This document shows, one piece after another, positions 13,200 to 27,200 of a DNA stretch of 58,061 nt; the first letter of the stretch is position 1; each line of letters begins with the position of its first letter. The translations under genes and the position numbers were made by a program. The DNA is from Phoronis australis (lineage: Eukaryota; Phoronida; Phoronidae), in NCBI GenBank assembly GCA_002633005.1, contig NMRA01000014.1:1786710-1844770 (forward strand), read 5' to 3'. The notes under the pieces are model-generated. The model saw only the letters and a list, made by a program, of their open reading frames with translations, did not search any database and was not told the DNA's origin.

Positions 13200-16100
13200 T
13201 AGTAAAAAGCTGTCGGGCCACTGTGCAAGAAATCCAATCGATGGTCGAGGTCAATAACACGTCGGCCTCCTCTAACTTGGTCTGGCCCCCCTGTACCTCA
13301 TCCATTCCCCATGATCCTGGTTTCAGCTCATGCAACAAGGCATGACCCGATGCACCGCACTGTCGCTATTTGCATGTATGCATACGTGTCATTGTGTCCC
13401 CCGCTTTTGGGGTCCATTCCGTTTTTCACTGGAACCAAGTGTATTTTACCTCTACACAAGCTAGATCTGCACAACTCGACTAACTGCTCATGTTCGTCGC
13501 ATTGTGGGAACTATTGGTCATGTGGTTCCCTCCATAATGAACATTTGATAGCAGTGATCGTAAGCACCTAGGCCCTACTGTTTTGAAAGTTATTTTAGTC
13601 AATTAAAATTTGGGGTGTTTGTTGAAAATGGTTTAAACTTTGTGAAAACTCGTAAAGTCTGGCTTTGTTTCTTTTCCAAGCAATTTATAACTACTCTAAA
13701 CGGCAACAAACAAGCAAGGGTGGATCAACTTTAACCCGAGTTCTCGCGATGACGTAGCACATATTTTGAAAGTCGGCCAGTAAAACTTATCGGTTCGTTA
13801 CATTTGTCAGTTTATTGTCAGAACTTGGTACCTAAATTTCCCTACCTACGCGAGGCACAGCACTCTACTCTTTACGCACGCTATACCATTTTCACGGCAC
13901 ATTCTCAACCTCCGTCCGACTCCGGTTCATCTCGCGCATAAGACAAACATTGTTAGTTTGCAAACATAATTCCCTGCCCTAAGGCTTGTTCACCGATCCG
14001 AGCTGCAAGAATATTTTCGTGTTAACCTCACACGGTACATGTTTCATTTTTTTCAATAGAAATTGCCATTTTCCACTATACACGAATTGTCTACTGTGAA
14101 TATTAATGAGTAATTAAATTTATGATGAAAATTTTCTCAGTATATCAAGATACTCGTGTTCACGGGAACAGTCAGCATACAAGGACAGTCGGCAAGTATT
14201 GTTGAGCACAAAGTTAGTTGAATAGTATTTCTACCGCATGGGTCATTTTAGAAGAACGTGAGTATCTTTGAATTGACCTACACGACCTCAAGTCTATGGG
14301 CCAATCTCTAGGATGTATAGGTCATGTTATCTTTTTGTCCTTCATCGCTTCTAACTTAAATGGACCCGTTGGCCCGAGCTAAGAAACGGTAGTGCGTGAA
14401 ATTAATTTTTGGGCCAATCACGCGCGAGGCTCTCCAAAAATTATCCCTGCCATCGTATCCGTTAACAGCTATATTCAACACGAAAATGTTAAGTTTTTTG
14501 GATTTAGGCGGTAGTTATGAACTGATTTCAATCGAATATTGGCGGGAAGGCATTTATACAGCAGCTGGTTTTTGCGTCGAGATTTTATAACAAATAGTAC
14601 GAAGTGGCCCTAGACAAGAGTGTAGCGTGCGAGGGTACACAATATTTTTCGTTAGCAAGGAATGAGTGTGCGAGAGCGGTGGTTTTATGTGAGCAAAGAA
14701 TTATGTTCGCAAAAATGCAGCTGGAGGCGGACTATAAGTCCGAGAGAAGGGAAGGACGTGCGCGAGAGAAAAGATTTGTGCGCGGGTAGGCCCGAGCCGC
14801 GCAACTGAATGGAGACGAATCTAGGTGTCCTTGAATGTTGCAAAAATTGCTTTAAGAACCAGTGATATGCATCTAATCTTTGCACATTGTTTCGCCCGAC
14901 CATCGGTTCTCTGCTACGAATAGGTCGGTCGGCATAGTATTTTAACATAATTTTTATTGTCGAAGCACATTTTATTTCTCTTTAAATAATGCATCCGCTT
15001 TTGCAATTGAAAGTATATTTCGTTTCTCAAATTGTAAAATCTTTTGAGCCTCTCACATAGTTCATGATCGGTGGTGCGATGGTCGGCAAAGTTAATTTAA
15101 TTTAGTTTTACTGTGCCACACAAACGTCCCAAATCTTCTTCTTCACTAGATAGGACATGATTTCCAATCCTACTTAAATACACTTGGAAACTATAACTGC
15201 GTCAAAATGACAACGATTTAAAACATAGAATTGGCAAGGTATAGCAAAATTGACCAAGCTGAAACAACGACTTAGATTTTCAAATAAGTTTATTATTTCA
15301 ATAAATTTGCAAATCAACAAATAATGAGTTTTGTTCGTCTTAAAACACAGTGCCTACCAGCTAGAATATTTTTAATATTCAATCTTAATTTATACGACAT
15401 TCATTCTAAGTGCAAAATTTAATTTTACAGAATTTATAACAATGACGCGGAATACTCTAGCTTCGCATTAGCATCCGAACGCTCTGCATTAAATAAAATC
15501 CAACGCTGTAAATATCACTTTGTAAATGACTGTTGAAATATTAGACCACGATTTCAGGGAATGCCTGACAGACAAGGAAGGACGAGAATTGTAGATTTGT
15601 AATAAAATCACAGCTCTGGTCAAACCCAACAACTTCAAGAGAAAATATCTACAAAAGCTTAGTCCCAACTGTAGTTTAATTTTACTGAGTAAAGTTTTCA
15701 CCCATTCATGCTTTTTCTAAATTACTCGTCTAGGGGCATCTGTCAGGAGTAAATAGCGTGTGAATATAAAATGGTGTTCTTACATTGACAGTATTGGTAC
15801 TGTATTTGATGAATAAATCGTTAAAAATAAAATTAAATAAAATGGAAATATCCCGTCGAATAATAATCACAAAAATGCTTTTTTTAGATCGCAAAACTTT
15901 TTATCTTGTAATATTTATTAATTTGATTTTTTTAATTAAGTGCGTAATTTTAAGGCACCAACGACTACCTGTTGCTTTATCATGCTAAAATTGATACAAT
16001 TTATTGATTAACCAGTTTGCATGTTTACTCAGTGTTTCGTGCAGTACGGTAAGATGTCGAAGTGTACGTTTTAGTGTGAATAATTTTGTAAAAAAATGTT

Positions 16101-16635
16101 TAGCAGGGACATTTTTTTGTTTCCTTTCTTACAGTGTATCTGACCTAACTGATATGTTTCAATATGACTAATTTTTGTACAAAGTTATAGGTACAGTCAA
16201 TTTGTGCTGGCGGAGAATTCGACTTTTTATCAGCGTAAGTCTGGGTATCTGTTGCACAGGTAACGTTTATTCCTCAGAAAAGTGTATTGAGACACCTGAA
16301 CAGGAATTTATATTTTTATTTCTAATTTTAAACTCCGAATGCATGACGTATGTGCGAGTACCAACTGATAAGTGTTGATGAAACTATGATAAACAAAAAG
16401 CTTTAAGAATATTAGCCTTGAATTTTCACTCACATATTCAATATATTCACGACATAATTATTAGCATACTATATAGACATTCGCATTGGTCTGGTAGCAG
16501 ATCAAAGCTCTCCTGCAATTTCGTGTGTGAAATCTTTTGAACAAACGTATTTTAATTACACTTTCCTTACCTTTTGGAATATTACCCTCTGATGTTGCCC
16601 TAGAACTTTTTAAAACCGTTTTAAATTTACAATCG
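13200..16635. other. Non-coding stretch
   Basis: Apart from the promoter-like cluster at 13742, I see only short unrecognised open frames and AT-rich sequence. Confidence 0.55.
13742..13756. promoter_or_regulatory. TCTCGCGA plus CRE half-site cluster
   Basis: TCTCGCGA is directly followed by TGACGTA, in a locally CpG-richer stretch (about 13735-13960). Both are common in animal housekeeping promoters. No adjacent coding exon is recognised on either strand. Confidence 0.25.
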
Positions 16636-16639
16636 AAAG

Positions 16640-17024
16640 GTATTTGTTTAGCCAAATTCTAACACTGTCACCCCTTTCCCTTCTATTATTGTTATTATTA
16701 TGTTACTTATTTTTATGTTGTTTACTTGTTTTATTTATGTATCTGTTATTTACTTATGTTTTATTCATTTATTAACTATTCTATTTGTTCCAGCCTGTGA
16801 ATATATTTCAATTTACATATGATTAATGTTTCGTATTTTTGTCTGCCTTCACGTCTTTTTATCTGTAAGATACCACCACCGAATTAAATGTGCCATTTTC
16901 TGTTGGAATCGTAGGTGTACACATGTTATTTTTTCTTTCAGGTATTACGATTTTATCTGACTTATTTGCCTGACATTCATTTCTGTGTGTTATATCCTAA
17001 TAAAATCAACCAATCAATCAATCA
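16640..17024 (+). mobile_element. Probable LINE 3' end with short-repeat tail
   Basis: A long AT-rich stretch without open frames ends in CCTAATAAAATCAACC followed by a short (AATC)n run at about 17005-17024. CR1/L2-type LINEs often end in a polyadenylation-like signal and a short microsatellite rather than poly(A). No coding part of a LINE is recognisable upstream. The 5' limit is uncertain. Confidence 0.4.
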
Positions 17025-17029
17025 TAGGA

Positions 17030-19090
17030 TGACATGAAAAATACGTGTCCATCTACAGGTAATTATCGTAGTATCCACGTTGATTTCACGATTTGTCTCC
17101 TACAAAATATCCATAACGACCGCGTAAAAGTGGATCAAACGAACACATCGATCGATTTTCCAGCTGCATTTTAACCCCAGTTCAATTACTGTTTTGACAC
17201 GGTAAAACGTTAAACTACCATCAATTAAAACAGATATATGACATGGTACAAAAATGTAAACCTCTGGCAATATTGGACGATGAGTGAGTAAGATATATAT
17301 ATGCCTATTTATAAGTTGGTGGCTCTCTGTACACCCCGGCCTCGTCCAACACAATCGATAACACACAGCCCAATAGTTAAAAATCCACGATTCTGATTGG
17401 CTAGACACCAAATAGGGAAAGTCCCTTTTTTGCAGTGAGCGTGAATTCCTTGGACTTTGATGAACTGCTGACTTATAACTCTCGCAACGATACATCTAAC
17501 TATTGCTACAATTTTTTAATGCCCAGTTCTTGTTTTTATCAAACGTTTGGCGTAACTACCAGCGCTAAATACCATTTTCTTACGACATTTCCCGAATGGT
17601 AACCTTTGTTGACCTACTTGCAGACGACTCGTGTCAAAACATATGTTTAATGATTCATTTAAGTTTTTTTGATAACAGCAAAAATTTAGAATTATTAAAA
17701 TATATACCAAAAACAAAGTTAAATTGTTGTATAACAAGCAAAACTGACTACTCGTTTTTCTTCTGTAGACTCAAATTTACGTTATTTGAAAGCTCGTTAT
17801 TTCTTGTCATGCGCAGTAACCTTTCGTCAATGGATTACTCGTTGAGTCGAGTTCACGACACTTACCAAAACGCCAGGCTAAAGGTGAGAGAAGAATTTAC
17901 TAAGTGGACAGAATTTGTCAGCGCATACTTTGGAAATACTACCGGGAGACAACTTTCTGTATTATACTTTTCTATACTTTTCAATTATGGGGGGAATCCG
18001 TCTGGGATTGTGGCTTGACCCTGACTGGTTACCTCCGCAATTTATTTTCATTTCTGCAGATTGAGGTTTCAGCAAAGTGTACCTAATTTCGCAGTGATAA
18101 CTGGTCACAAAAGGTAGTTTTCAATTGCAATATTTCAGGTATCTTAGACTGATTAAGAGTTTGGCTCCGTTGCAAGCCCATTTGATCATTGGAGTCTACG
18201 CATTACGATCAGTGCAGACTACGCGAGGATGTCGCGGTCGGGTCATGATTATTGATCTTTTCGTGGTTGTGTGGTACACTTGCACCCTGCGCAAGACAAA
18301 GAAATGGGTGGGTCGCCTTACGTTCACCCCCCATTGAGAGTCTCTTTCGAAGAAATTTTTTCACGTCGGTGCACACCTAATACCCGCTTAATAGATTTTT
18401 TCTGAAAGTTTTCAAACCTAACCCTATTCAGTAGGCCTACCATGTTTGCTGCCGTTTCTCATACGATACTTTTCTGTTAACTCCCGTCTCCGCCTGAAGC
18501 CCTGAAGAGTTAATATCTACTAGCTGATCCCATGTTCACAGAAGTTTGCCCAGATCAATTTACTTTTAAAAAGTCACGCGCGTGGTTGCAGCCTACCGAG
18601 AACTGGAACCGACGAATATGTTACTGAGCTGGGGTAAGTAGCTTACCAATTTATGCCTCTCACGAACACTGACGTCAACCAGCATTGAGTTCAACTGTTC
18701 AGTGACATAGTGTTTCAATAAGATTGCAATTCTTTCTAGTTTTGACCTCTTTATAAACATAATTCTTGTTCTGGTTTTTGTGTACACAATTTGATTAGTT
18801 CAGTCACATAAATAAAGGGTTTTGCACCAAACACATATGTTGAGAGCATTGATTCAGTTTCTGTGGCGTATGACCATGTTTCATGAAAACAATGGAAAGA
18901 TGCCTGAATTACCTATTCTTGGCTTTCTCATTGATGTCATTGTCCAATGATAAATTACATGCCAATACCGTTGGCATATATAACACAAATATACATTTTT
19001 CTCATTTTCTATTGTTGTCTTTAAAGATACATTTCATCTGGTTTATCTGGCGAAAACAAGACGAAAACTTTTACCCTCTTAAAAATCACT
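17030..19090. other. Unrecognised open frames
   Basis: A 131-codon minus-strand frame (17100-17495) and a 140-codon plus-strand frame (17596-18018) overlap no known family. The second contains AAG-GTGAGAG near 17883, which could be a splice donor, but no convincing partner exon follows. Both are probably chance. Confidence 0.4.
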
Positions 19091-19096
19091 AGGCCT

Positions 19097-19290
19097 ACCA
19101 ACTCAAGTCACAGGTACATGGGCCATTTTCGGATTTGCTATTTTAGGGTTGGCCAAACCCCATAAACTATGAAGGGTTTTCTTGAGTCTGATGGTTTCGA
19201 TGCCGGTATGGAAATTCAACATTATCATTGTAAGGAATATTATGAGACCAATTTTATCTGAGTGGAAGACCTAATTTTTTTAGCCCTGAG
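19097..19290 (+). repeat. Dispersed repeat R2, copy 1
   Basis: Contains AAGTCACAGGTACATG, AGGGTTGGCCAAACCCC and TTTTCTTGAGTCTGATGGTT in that order. The same order recurs at 20550 and 38155. Non-coding. Confidence 0.7.
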
Positions 19291-20549
19291 CTTAAGAAGA
19301 AGGAGGACAGCTGTAATTGTACTTTGTAAGTTTGTAATATTAATTGAAAAATATTTTAACCTGGTCTTTTTTGTTCTGTCTACTAACCTATTGAAGTCTA
19401 ACATCAATAATTTGTTTGTCCCTACCAATACCCTATTTCCTTAAAAGTTGTTGTATTTTAGCTGAGTTTTTTATCTGAATTTGTTCTAAACGCTGTGACA
19501 AGTATTTTGTGGTAGGGACTTCCCAAAAGTATTGATATGTTGATGTTGTAACCAGCTGGCAAAGTGAAGTAAAATCCTAAGTTTCAAACATTTTGAAAAA
19601 ATAGACATAATTCTTGCACTGGCTCACTCCTTTTCATAAGTTCTTATACATTGGTTATACGTTTTTGTATTTTCTAAACTAAAATTTGATTTTTATAGAA
19701 ACTTTCATTTTTTCTAATGTTTATTACGAAAAGTACAATGTTCAATCATAAGAGTTAAACTGAGAAAGCGTCAGAGAGCATTGTGTCTTGACGAATTTTT
19801 TTTTCATTGAAACGGCCATTTTCTAAACTTAACCGCAGCTTGGCCTATTTCTATACCTTTTAAGGGTTACTTTAAGAATCCAGTTAAAGCAATTTGTTGT
19901 AAAAATTGTAGTGATCTAAGTATAATTTGCAGTTGGCTAAAAATATCTTATCACAAATTTGTTAGTCTGGCTGTTGTTAAAACGTGGTATTTTTTTAGTC
20001 TGTTCAGATCCTGTGAATGGTGTCATCAAAGATGAAACCACACTAAAACCCGAGCATTTCATAAATTTATCACAGCCCCTGTTTTCTTTTTCTTTTTTTG
20101 ACTATTAAATGCTTTGAAACGGTTATGGCCATATGGATATTTTTTTTGAAAACTTCCTACGTATTTAGTTAGGATTATTTCGAAAAAATGGGTTGTATTT
20201 ATTGAAAGGGCAGTTTTGGGGAAAGCTTAAATGAGATTGGCTTGCAGTAAAATTGGTTGTAGTGTATGGAGTTGCCGTATATGACAGGAAGTGAAAAGGT
20301 CTGCATTACGATATCCATGTGTAATTATTAATGTTGTTTTACTTCTGCGTGTAAATCTCTGCATTCGTGACACACAGCTGTTGTAAATGTATGAAAATAA
20401 ACGGATGGGTCATTTTTACTTCAGAACAAATTTTAAGGCTGGACTTCACAGTTGTTTATTTTGTTGAACAAAGAAATCGAGTAAGATCTTAACTCTCATG
20501 GAATCGGTCTCTAATACTCTTGTGGGGATACGATTCCATTTCCGTATCC

Positions 20550-20770
20550 AGCTAAAGTCACAGGCTATGCGTACATTCGCCATTTTTAAATTCTCAGTTA
20601 TGGGGTTGGCCAACCCCAATAAACTCTGAGGCTTTTTATTGAGTCGCTGATGGTCCCGATATTTTTGATGTTGGTTGTGGAAAATAAAATTTGATCATGA
20701 GACTACTTTTAGAAGAGGAAGCGGTCTAATTCGACTTTTGTTTTTAGCTAGGGGTCAAAATGCTGTAACC
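20550..20770 (+). repeat. Dispersed repeat R2, copy 2, with 16-bp palindrome
   Basis: Matches copy 1 block by block. Its centre is the perfect palindrome GGGGTTGGCCAACCCC (20602-20617). Confidence 0.7.
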
Positions 20771-21000
20771 AATGGCAAAGCTAACTAAATTAGAGGAAAG
20801 GTCTGTAATGCAGCATTATATAGAATTTTTTCAAGATGAACATAATACGATGACCAATTTTTAATTCAATTTTTTTGAGTTTCTGAACCTGGTACAGGTA
20901 GTGATGGAATTTGGTATTAAATCAATTATACATATAATGTTATCACCAGGAATAAAGTTGAGCGCGGTGAGAACGACAGAACGCTGTCAATCTCAATGTT

Positions 21001-21294
21001 NNNNNNNNNNNNNNNNNNNNNNNNNNNNNNNNNNNNNNNNNNNNNNNNNNNNNNNNNNNNNNNNNNNNNNNNNNNNNNNNNNNNNNNNNNNNNNNNNNNN
21101 NNNNNNNNNNNNNNNNNNNNNNNNNNNNNNNNNNNNNNNNNNNNNNNNNNNNNNNNNNNNNNNNNNNNNNNNNNNNNNNNNNNNNNNNNNNNNNNNNNNN
21201 NNNNNNNNNNNNNNNNNNNNNNNNNNNNNNNNNNNNNNNNNNNNNNNNNNNNNNNNNNNNNNNNNNNNNNNNNNNNNNNNNNNNNNNNNNNNNN
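21001..21294. other. Assembly gap
   Basis: A run of 294 Ns. Open frames spanning it are artefacts. Confidence 1.
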
Positions 21295-24200
21295 ATAGCC
21301 AAGTCCCCAAAGAGAGCAACACCATGCCCTCAGGTTTTGGTTATACCTATTGCTTTTGAATAATTATGTTAAGTATTGGGTAATAATTTCATTAAAGTAA
21401 CACTATTCAGACTGCAGTGGGCACTAGACTGAAGACTGGCAGTATTGGCTCAACGCTTTCACAGGTGAGAGGTTTAAAGACACTCTAATAGTCGTGGTTG
21501 ACGTGACAAGCGAAAGTTGAGCATGGTAGCTATAAATTTGAGTAGTGGTCTAATTTGAGCGCGAATGTTCAAAAGTTAAGAATTGTGTACTTGGTACCCA
21601 CGCTCAAAATGTTTGGTAAGAACTCAAAAGGACATTCTATAAATTTAAAATGTTCATGTTATTGACGCTCAGGAAAATGACCATGTTCTAAATTCGGATT
21701 TGGCCTTTAGAAATTCTGCATGCGAAGGTTAGCCTACCGGTACACATAAAAGTTGGCCAACAAAACAAATTGTAAAGTGCATGGCAAAAATTATTACCCA
21801 AAATATCGTATACGTTTTTGGATAACTGAGTGGGGTGTCCGATTCAGTTAAATCAAGTTGATTCACTTCTTTACAATACGTCAGTCTGATCTACTTCTAT
21901 TGACTTAGTTTTGAATTGGGTCAGGAGGTGAGATGGAAGTTGCAGAATGTGACGAGTCGTATGAACACTCCCCGAGTGTGAAAATTTTTGCTTAATGCAA
22001 TTGCACCATTTATTTTGCAAGTGTTTTTCTCAAGTGATCATCGCTTTTAGTTTAACGCGCTCTTTGCTTTGTCTTTAGAAATAATAAGGCAAAACGTTAC
22101 ACCAGATCTTAAAACACAGATAAGGTTGTGGTTCATTTTCGGATGTGTTTATTGAACCTGAACTTGAGTTTCCACATCAACTGGAACACATTCATTTAAG
22201 TTAACGTGGGCCATTGGAGGGTTGGCGGCTGTGAGTGCGACTGCAATGCTCCTTGAAGAAGGGAGTTTTAAATTTTAATACTGACAGTTCGAAAGAAATG
22301 TATTTTCTGTTTTTGTTTGTCGGACTTCCTGTCCATCGCTTTAAGAGCTGTAATGATCGAGCGACACTGTTTGTATGTTGTGTCAGGGTATGCAAATGTT
22401 GTAACTTGCACAATAAATGCACAAAAGTTGTTCCATACTGTCGATGGCAGAAATGAGCTATGGTTGTACGTCACGACGGCATTCTATCTTAATGTACCCT
22501 CGTGGAAGTGTGTGACAGGATTTAATCAGAAACGAGCAAATTTTTCTCTATGTATAATGTGACGAGCAACCGATTGTATGTGGTTCTGAATTCAAGTTCC
22601 TGGGTGAACTTTGATCTCGAAACATAGACAGAACTGACTTATGAGCACGCTGGTTTCTTCATACAATTTAGAAGATGGTTTGGTTCTGGTTCTATTTCTG
22701 GGCCAAACTGTTCGATCTGAGACTATCTGTTTTAGTTCCAGGTTTAATAGTTTGCACTGTCGTTTGGTGAATGATCAAACTATTAAACAACTAACTGATC
22801 TGAACGAGAACTGTATGCTAAACGACGTTCCTCCAACCGGGGAATGGAGGACGGGACTTAAGGAATGTTTAAGTTAGTTTTAAGCTTTGCCCACTAACAG
22901 CTGAATGTTAACCGTCGGTTGATCTTCAGAAGAATGCTTAGTCCGAGAATTCTCATTTCGAAATTATTCATGTGTTTAATTAAACTTCTTCAGAAAATTG
23001 GGTCCCAATCGCAAACACTAAAGCGGAATTAAACCAGTCTTTCTGTCACAAAAAGTTTTGGTTTAAACCATTTACCCTTATGATATTGGTCTCAAGCATT
23101 TTTAAGTCGCTTTTACTGACTCGACAAACGCCCTACACCGAACGAGTTGTCACGGTGCGAGTTGATCCCTGTCAGGGGCGAATTAGTCACGACACGGAAC
23201 TGGATAAGCACGAAAGTCAGTCACATCTCCGATGTACAACCGTTGCTTCGCCTGATATTTTCACGTCGCCGTGGTGCTAAAACGCATATAATAGCCGGGA
23301 TTCTACATGTTTGTGGGCATTTGCCAGTGTTAACCGGAGCATGCGCAGACTGGTCTCCTGTGCTAATCCAGTTTCCGGTAATGTCGGCAGGGCTCAACAC
23401 GCACCAAAACAACTCGTGCTGTGTCAATCGTTTGTCGTGTAAAAGGGGCTTTCGTCAAGGCATCGAAAGAATTAACAGATCGTTACTGGTTAACACCAAT
23501 TCATAAAATGTCAGGTCACGCCGTGACTTTAGTTTTTACGACAATTTGTAAGAAGAAATTTAGGGTCTGCCAGTTCTTCCGAGACCTGAGATCACTTGTA
23601 AGGATTAGACCAATTGTATAACTGTAAGTTGTCTAAATCAAAAATTGATTTTCGGAAGAATGAACGTGTTAATGCCGCTTTTAAATTTAAATAATAAGAA
23701 GTTGTCAATGTGTCAAGTGCCAGGAGTAGGCCTATTGAAATAAGTGAAGTACTACAAACAATTACATCAATAAATTTAAAAAATACTTAATAAGTATATC
23801 AGCTAAAAAGGAAAATGGCAATTAAAATTAACATGTATTAAGCATTTACAAATCAACCAGTACGTTGTAGATGGATGACTATCTATAAATTTTTCTACAA
23901 GTTTTGCTCTGTCAAAAAGGGGTGGTCCCTAAACTGGTAGGTGGCACCATGTGTGTTTGAAATTGTAATTAGTGTACCTGATACTGATGTGAATATTAAA
24001 AACATGTTCCTACGTCATGAGTAGTATTCTAAGTTTATTGTGTATTTCGTTAATTTGTTATTCCTTAGTGTTTGTAAGTATAACATCAGAAAATACAAGC
24101 TGCAGCCTCAGTAACCTCGTTCTATAGGCAGTGTTTTATTATTACTTGTTTGGATTATCAACTCAAGTTTTGAAAGAAAGTCATTGCATGTAGACCTTTC

Positions 24201-27200
24201 GCTTTATATACCTCGCGCGGTCATTTCGTGGTTGTAGCATGCTGACCGCTTTGAAACCTGTGCTTTTTATTTAAAAGTTTGCGTTCATATTTTCAAATTA
24301 TATTGGACTGTAAGCTATGCATAAAGCGAAAATCGTCACCAACGGTCCGATTAGCTTGTATTCATAACGCCAAGAGTAGCCATAGATCGGCTTTATGTCA
24401 GAAGGCTGAAATGACAAGGTTTTTCTCAAGCATCTTTATCAGTTAGCAACAAGTTGTCGTTTTACACGTTAGAAGTAAGAATCGAATTGATCACTTTAGC
24501 TGAAAATCTCTTTTCACTGGTCGATCTAGGGTGTTGCAAAGGGTGCTTACACCCACAATTTCCGAAGGACAGTGTAAGGCATGCCAGTTGCGTTCTTATG
24601 GTGGACTCCCGTGGGGAGGGGGCTTCCGGGCCCCCTTAAAATCCACCTGCTTTTAGAGGTAATTGTGTTTACCTTATCGATTCAACAATGCATTTCTAGT
24701 CGAAAGGCTAACATTTCTTATTGCCTGTATTCTCTTTTACATAGAGGCAAGACGTGCTTAACGAGTTACGAATTGTCGTTAAACCATCCTCGTTAGCAGC
24801 CAGAAATTTGATTTTTTTTCTTTTTGAGTCAGTCCGGAGCTTTGAATACTTAGAAACTATAAGACTATGTTCTTGTCAAATCGAATGTCCTGTTGGTAGT
24901 CCCCGGAACAGACACTTGCAGGACGAGATTTGCGGTATGAACGAGTTCTGTAGACGCAAGACCTTGACGATGTTGCAGTATGAAATCTTCGCTTATGGAG
25001 CGGAGACAGCAAATCCTATCTGGACGATTCATGAATTCTATCCCCAAATTCATCCTTCTGACCTTATAGACCAATTACTATGTGTTAGTATCCAACATTT
25101 TTGTCCTGTGCATACACGCAAACCACCAGCTTCACTTGCCTGCTATCTCACTTTTGTTCCAAGCAAATTCGTTGGTTTTCATTCCGAACTCTAAGTATAC
25201 TCCTGGTTCAATGTGAACAAAAGGAAGTGAATATTTTAGTGAGTAATTTATATACGGCGATACAAGTTCAACGATCGCAATGTGTTTCTAAAGAGACATT
25301 GTAGTTTTTACAACCGAAAAACGGATTTGGGTATTATTTTTGGGTGAGGTAGAGTTCTTGTAGTTATTAACTTTAACCAGAACTCTATAAAACAAAATCT
25401 GTCGTTTTGTGATTTCGTTGCTAATATTATAAACAAGTTGCCATTTTTTGTCGATGTCTGCGTAACAGTGGCTTAAGTCAAGGCGCCTCTCATACTTTTT
25501 TTCAAATACTGTTCTCGCAGAAAACGTCCGTTTAACCTTTTCGGAATATTCAACACTGTAAATTCAACATGGCACATGTTACAATCTTCCATCACCAGTT
25601 AGAACTGATGTGTTTAATTACACACAGACTGTCAAAGGATGGGCATGACACATTTGACACGAGGGATTTCAAGAATTCTAGAATATTCACCATCACCCTA
25701 ATAACGTATTTCTTCTTGTTCAGTTCATTATGAAGTGCGTGAAATTGAATACCATTTCACGAATTTGTCCCAAACAACACTTCATTAGTTTGGAACTTTT
25801 TCTTATTCAGTGTCCTGATTTTATTAGGTGAATCTGTATTTCCTTTGTTTTTGGAAAAAAGTCTGCGAGTCCAGTGGCTTTCGACTTCCGTATTTAAACA
25901 GCTTTGAACCAAGGTATGTCTACTCGACAACGTTGCCCATGTGAAACCAATGCGCCGTGAAGCAGTCTACCGTTATAGTCCAAATGAATACCAGGATAAC
26001 GTCGTAAACGGGACTGGGTTGTACATGTGCTTCTTTCCTGGATTTTTTCGATTCTTTCTCTGCGATGTCGAACCGTATACAGTAGCTTGCCTGTGTTAAC
26101 CTGGGCGGCTGGACTATTCGGCTTCACCGGTAAACAGGCAACAGCCGATGAGGTCGTCACATTGATTTCAGACAACTTTGACTGCATGCCTTCGTGAGGA
26201 ATCAACGGAGTTTGCTATCTTGTAGCTCTGTTCAAAGCTAATACTGATTTGAACAAGTTACTTTAACTCAAAATAACCTCCAAAGTCCGGGGTTTTTTTC
26301 GACTATAAAACCGATTATGTCATTTGGTCACGAGGTTTTTGCTGCTAATTGTGTTTCATTTGTTGCTTTTCGACAAAAACAAACAGAAAACGGAGACAAC
26401 ATCCACAATTTACGAGAAATTGAAAGTTGTTATTAATTTGGCTTTGTTTGTTTTTAATGACGCATACAACGAGGGCTGACGTCTCTTCACCGAAGATAAC
26501 CTTATCTAGGCCTATTTTCGGCATTTGTGCTTCCTTGTTTCGGACATTTTCATGAGCTCTAAATGACTTACATACTTGGCACATATTAATGACACGTACG
26601 TGTTACTGATACAGATCACGACTTTATTGTACATCTCTGTCACGCTTGAAAAAGTCAGTTGTATTATAATTACATGCGTGCACCCAGTCTAAAACATAAG
26701 GGGGCTCGAATTTTTCGGTATGCGGACCTTTTACTGAAAAAGAATCAACGATGCAAAAAAAAACCCGGGCCTTACCAGGTTCAGGCCACGCCAAATTCCT
26801 GTGAACTTTTGTCTCCTTTGCTGGGGCTTTTTGTTTCGTTAAGGCGAACCTTTTGTCTAATTCGCCAAATTGGGGTGCTCGTTCGAGCACCCCCCCCCCC
26901 GGATGCGCCCATGAATTATACCATCGACATTTACGAGTTTCTTTAGTCAAATTACTAGTCCTGTTCAGCATTACTTCGTAAGCCAACATTAGCACGAAAG
27001 TGTTAATTAAATGTGTGAATAAATAACTCTGCATGTTGAACTCGTTCAAATGTTACTCACGTAACCGGTCGCACAACTGAAATCAGTGAAAAACATATAA
27101 ATTGTTAACGAGAATTTGAGTTAATAGGCCCTGAGCGACTAAGAAAATGACATATTTTTACCGTTCGTGTGGTATCCCAATATGAAGACTGCGTACTTTT

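Noticed and set aside
17596-18018. 140-codon plus-strand frame with an internal AAG-GTGAGAG donor-like site
   Set aside because: No family resemblance. The only nearby acceptor (about 18060) leads quickly to a stop.
20901-21359. Open frames of 100-152 codons
   Set aside because: They are made of Ns from the assembly gap.
24754-25194. 146-codon plus-strand open frame with several cysteines
   Set aside because: Longest frame in the window, but no motif, signal peptide or splice context recognised. One frame of this size is expected by chance in 58 kb of such DNA.
26670-26920. Third copy of the hAT-like MITE
   Set aside because: Short similarity to the interior of copy 1 (CCCAGTCTAAAA and GGACCTT blocks), but no matching ends or target duplication.
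26624-27049. 141-codon minus-strand frame
   Set aside because: It runs through a C-run with a palindromic GTGCTCGTTCGAGCACC and vaguely MITE-like sequence; composition, not a gene.
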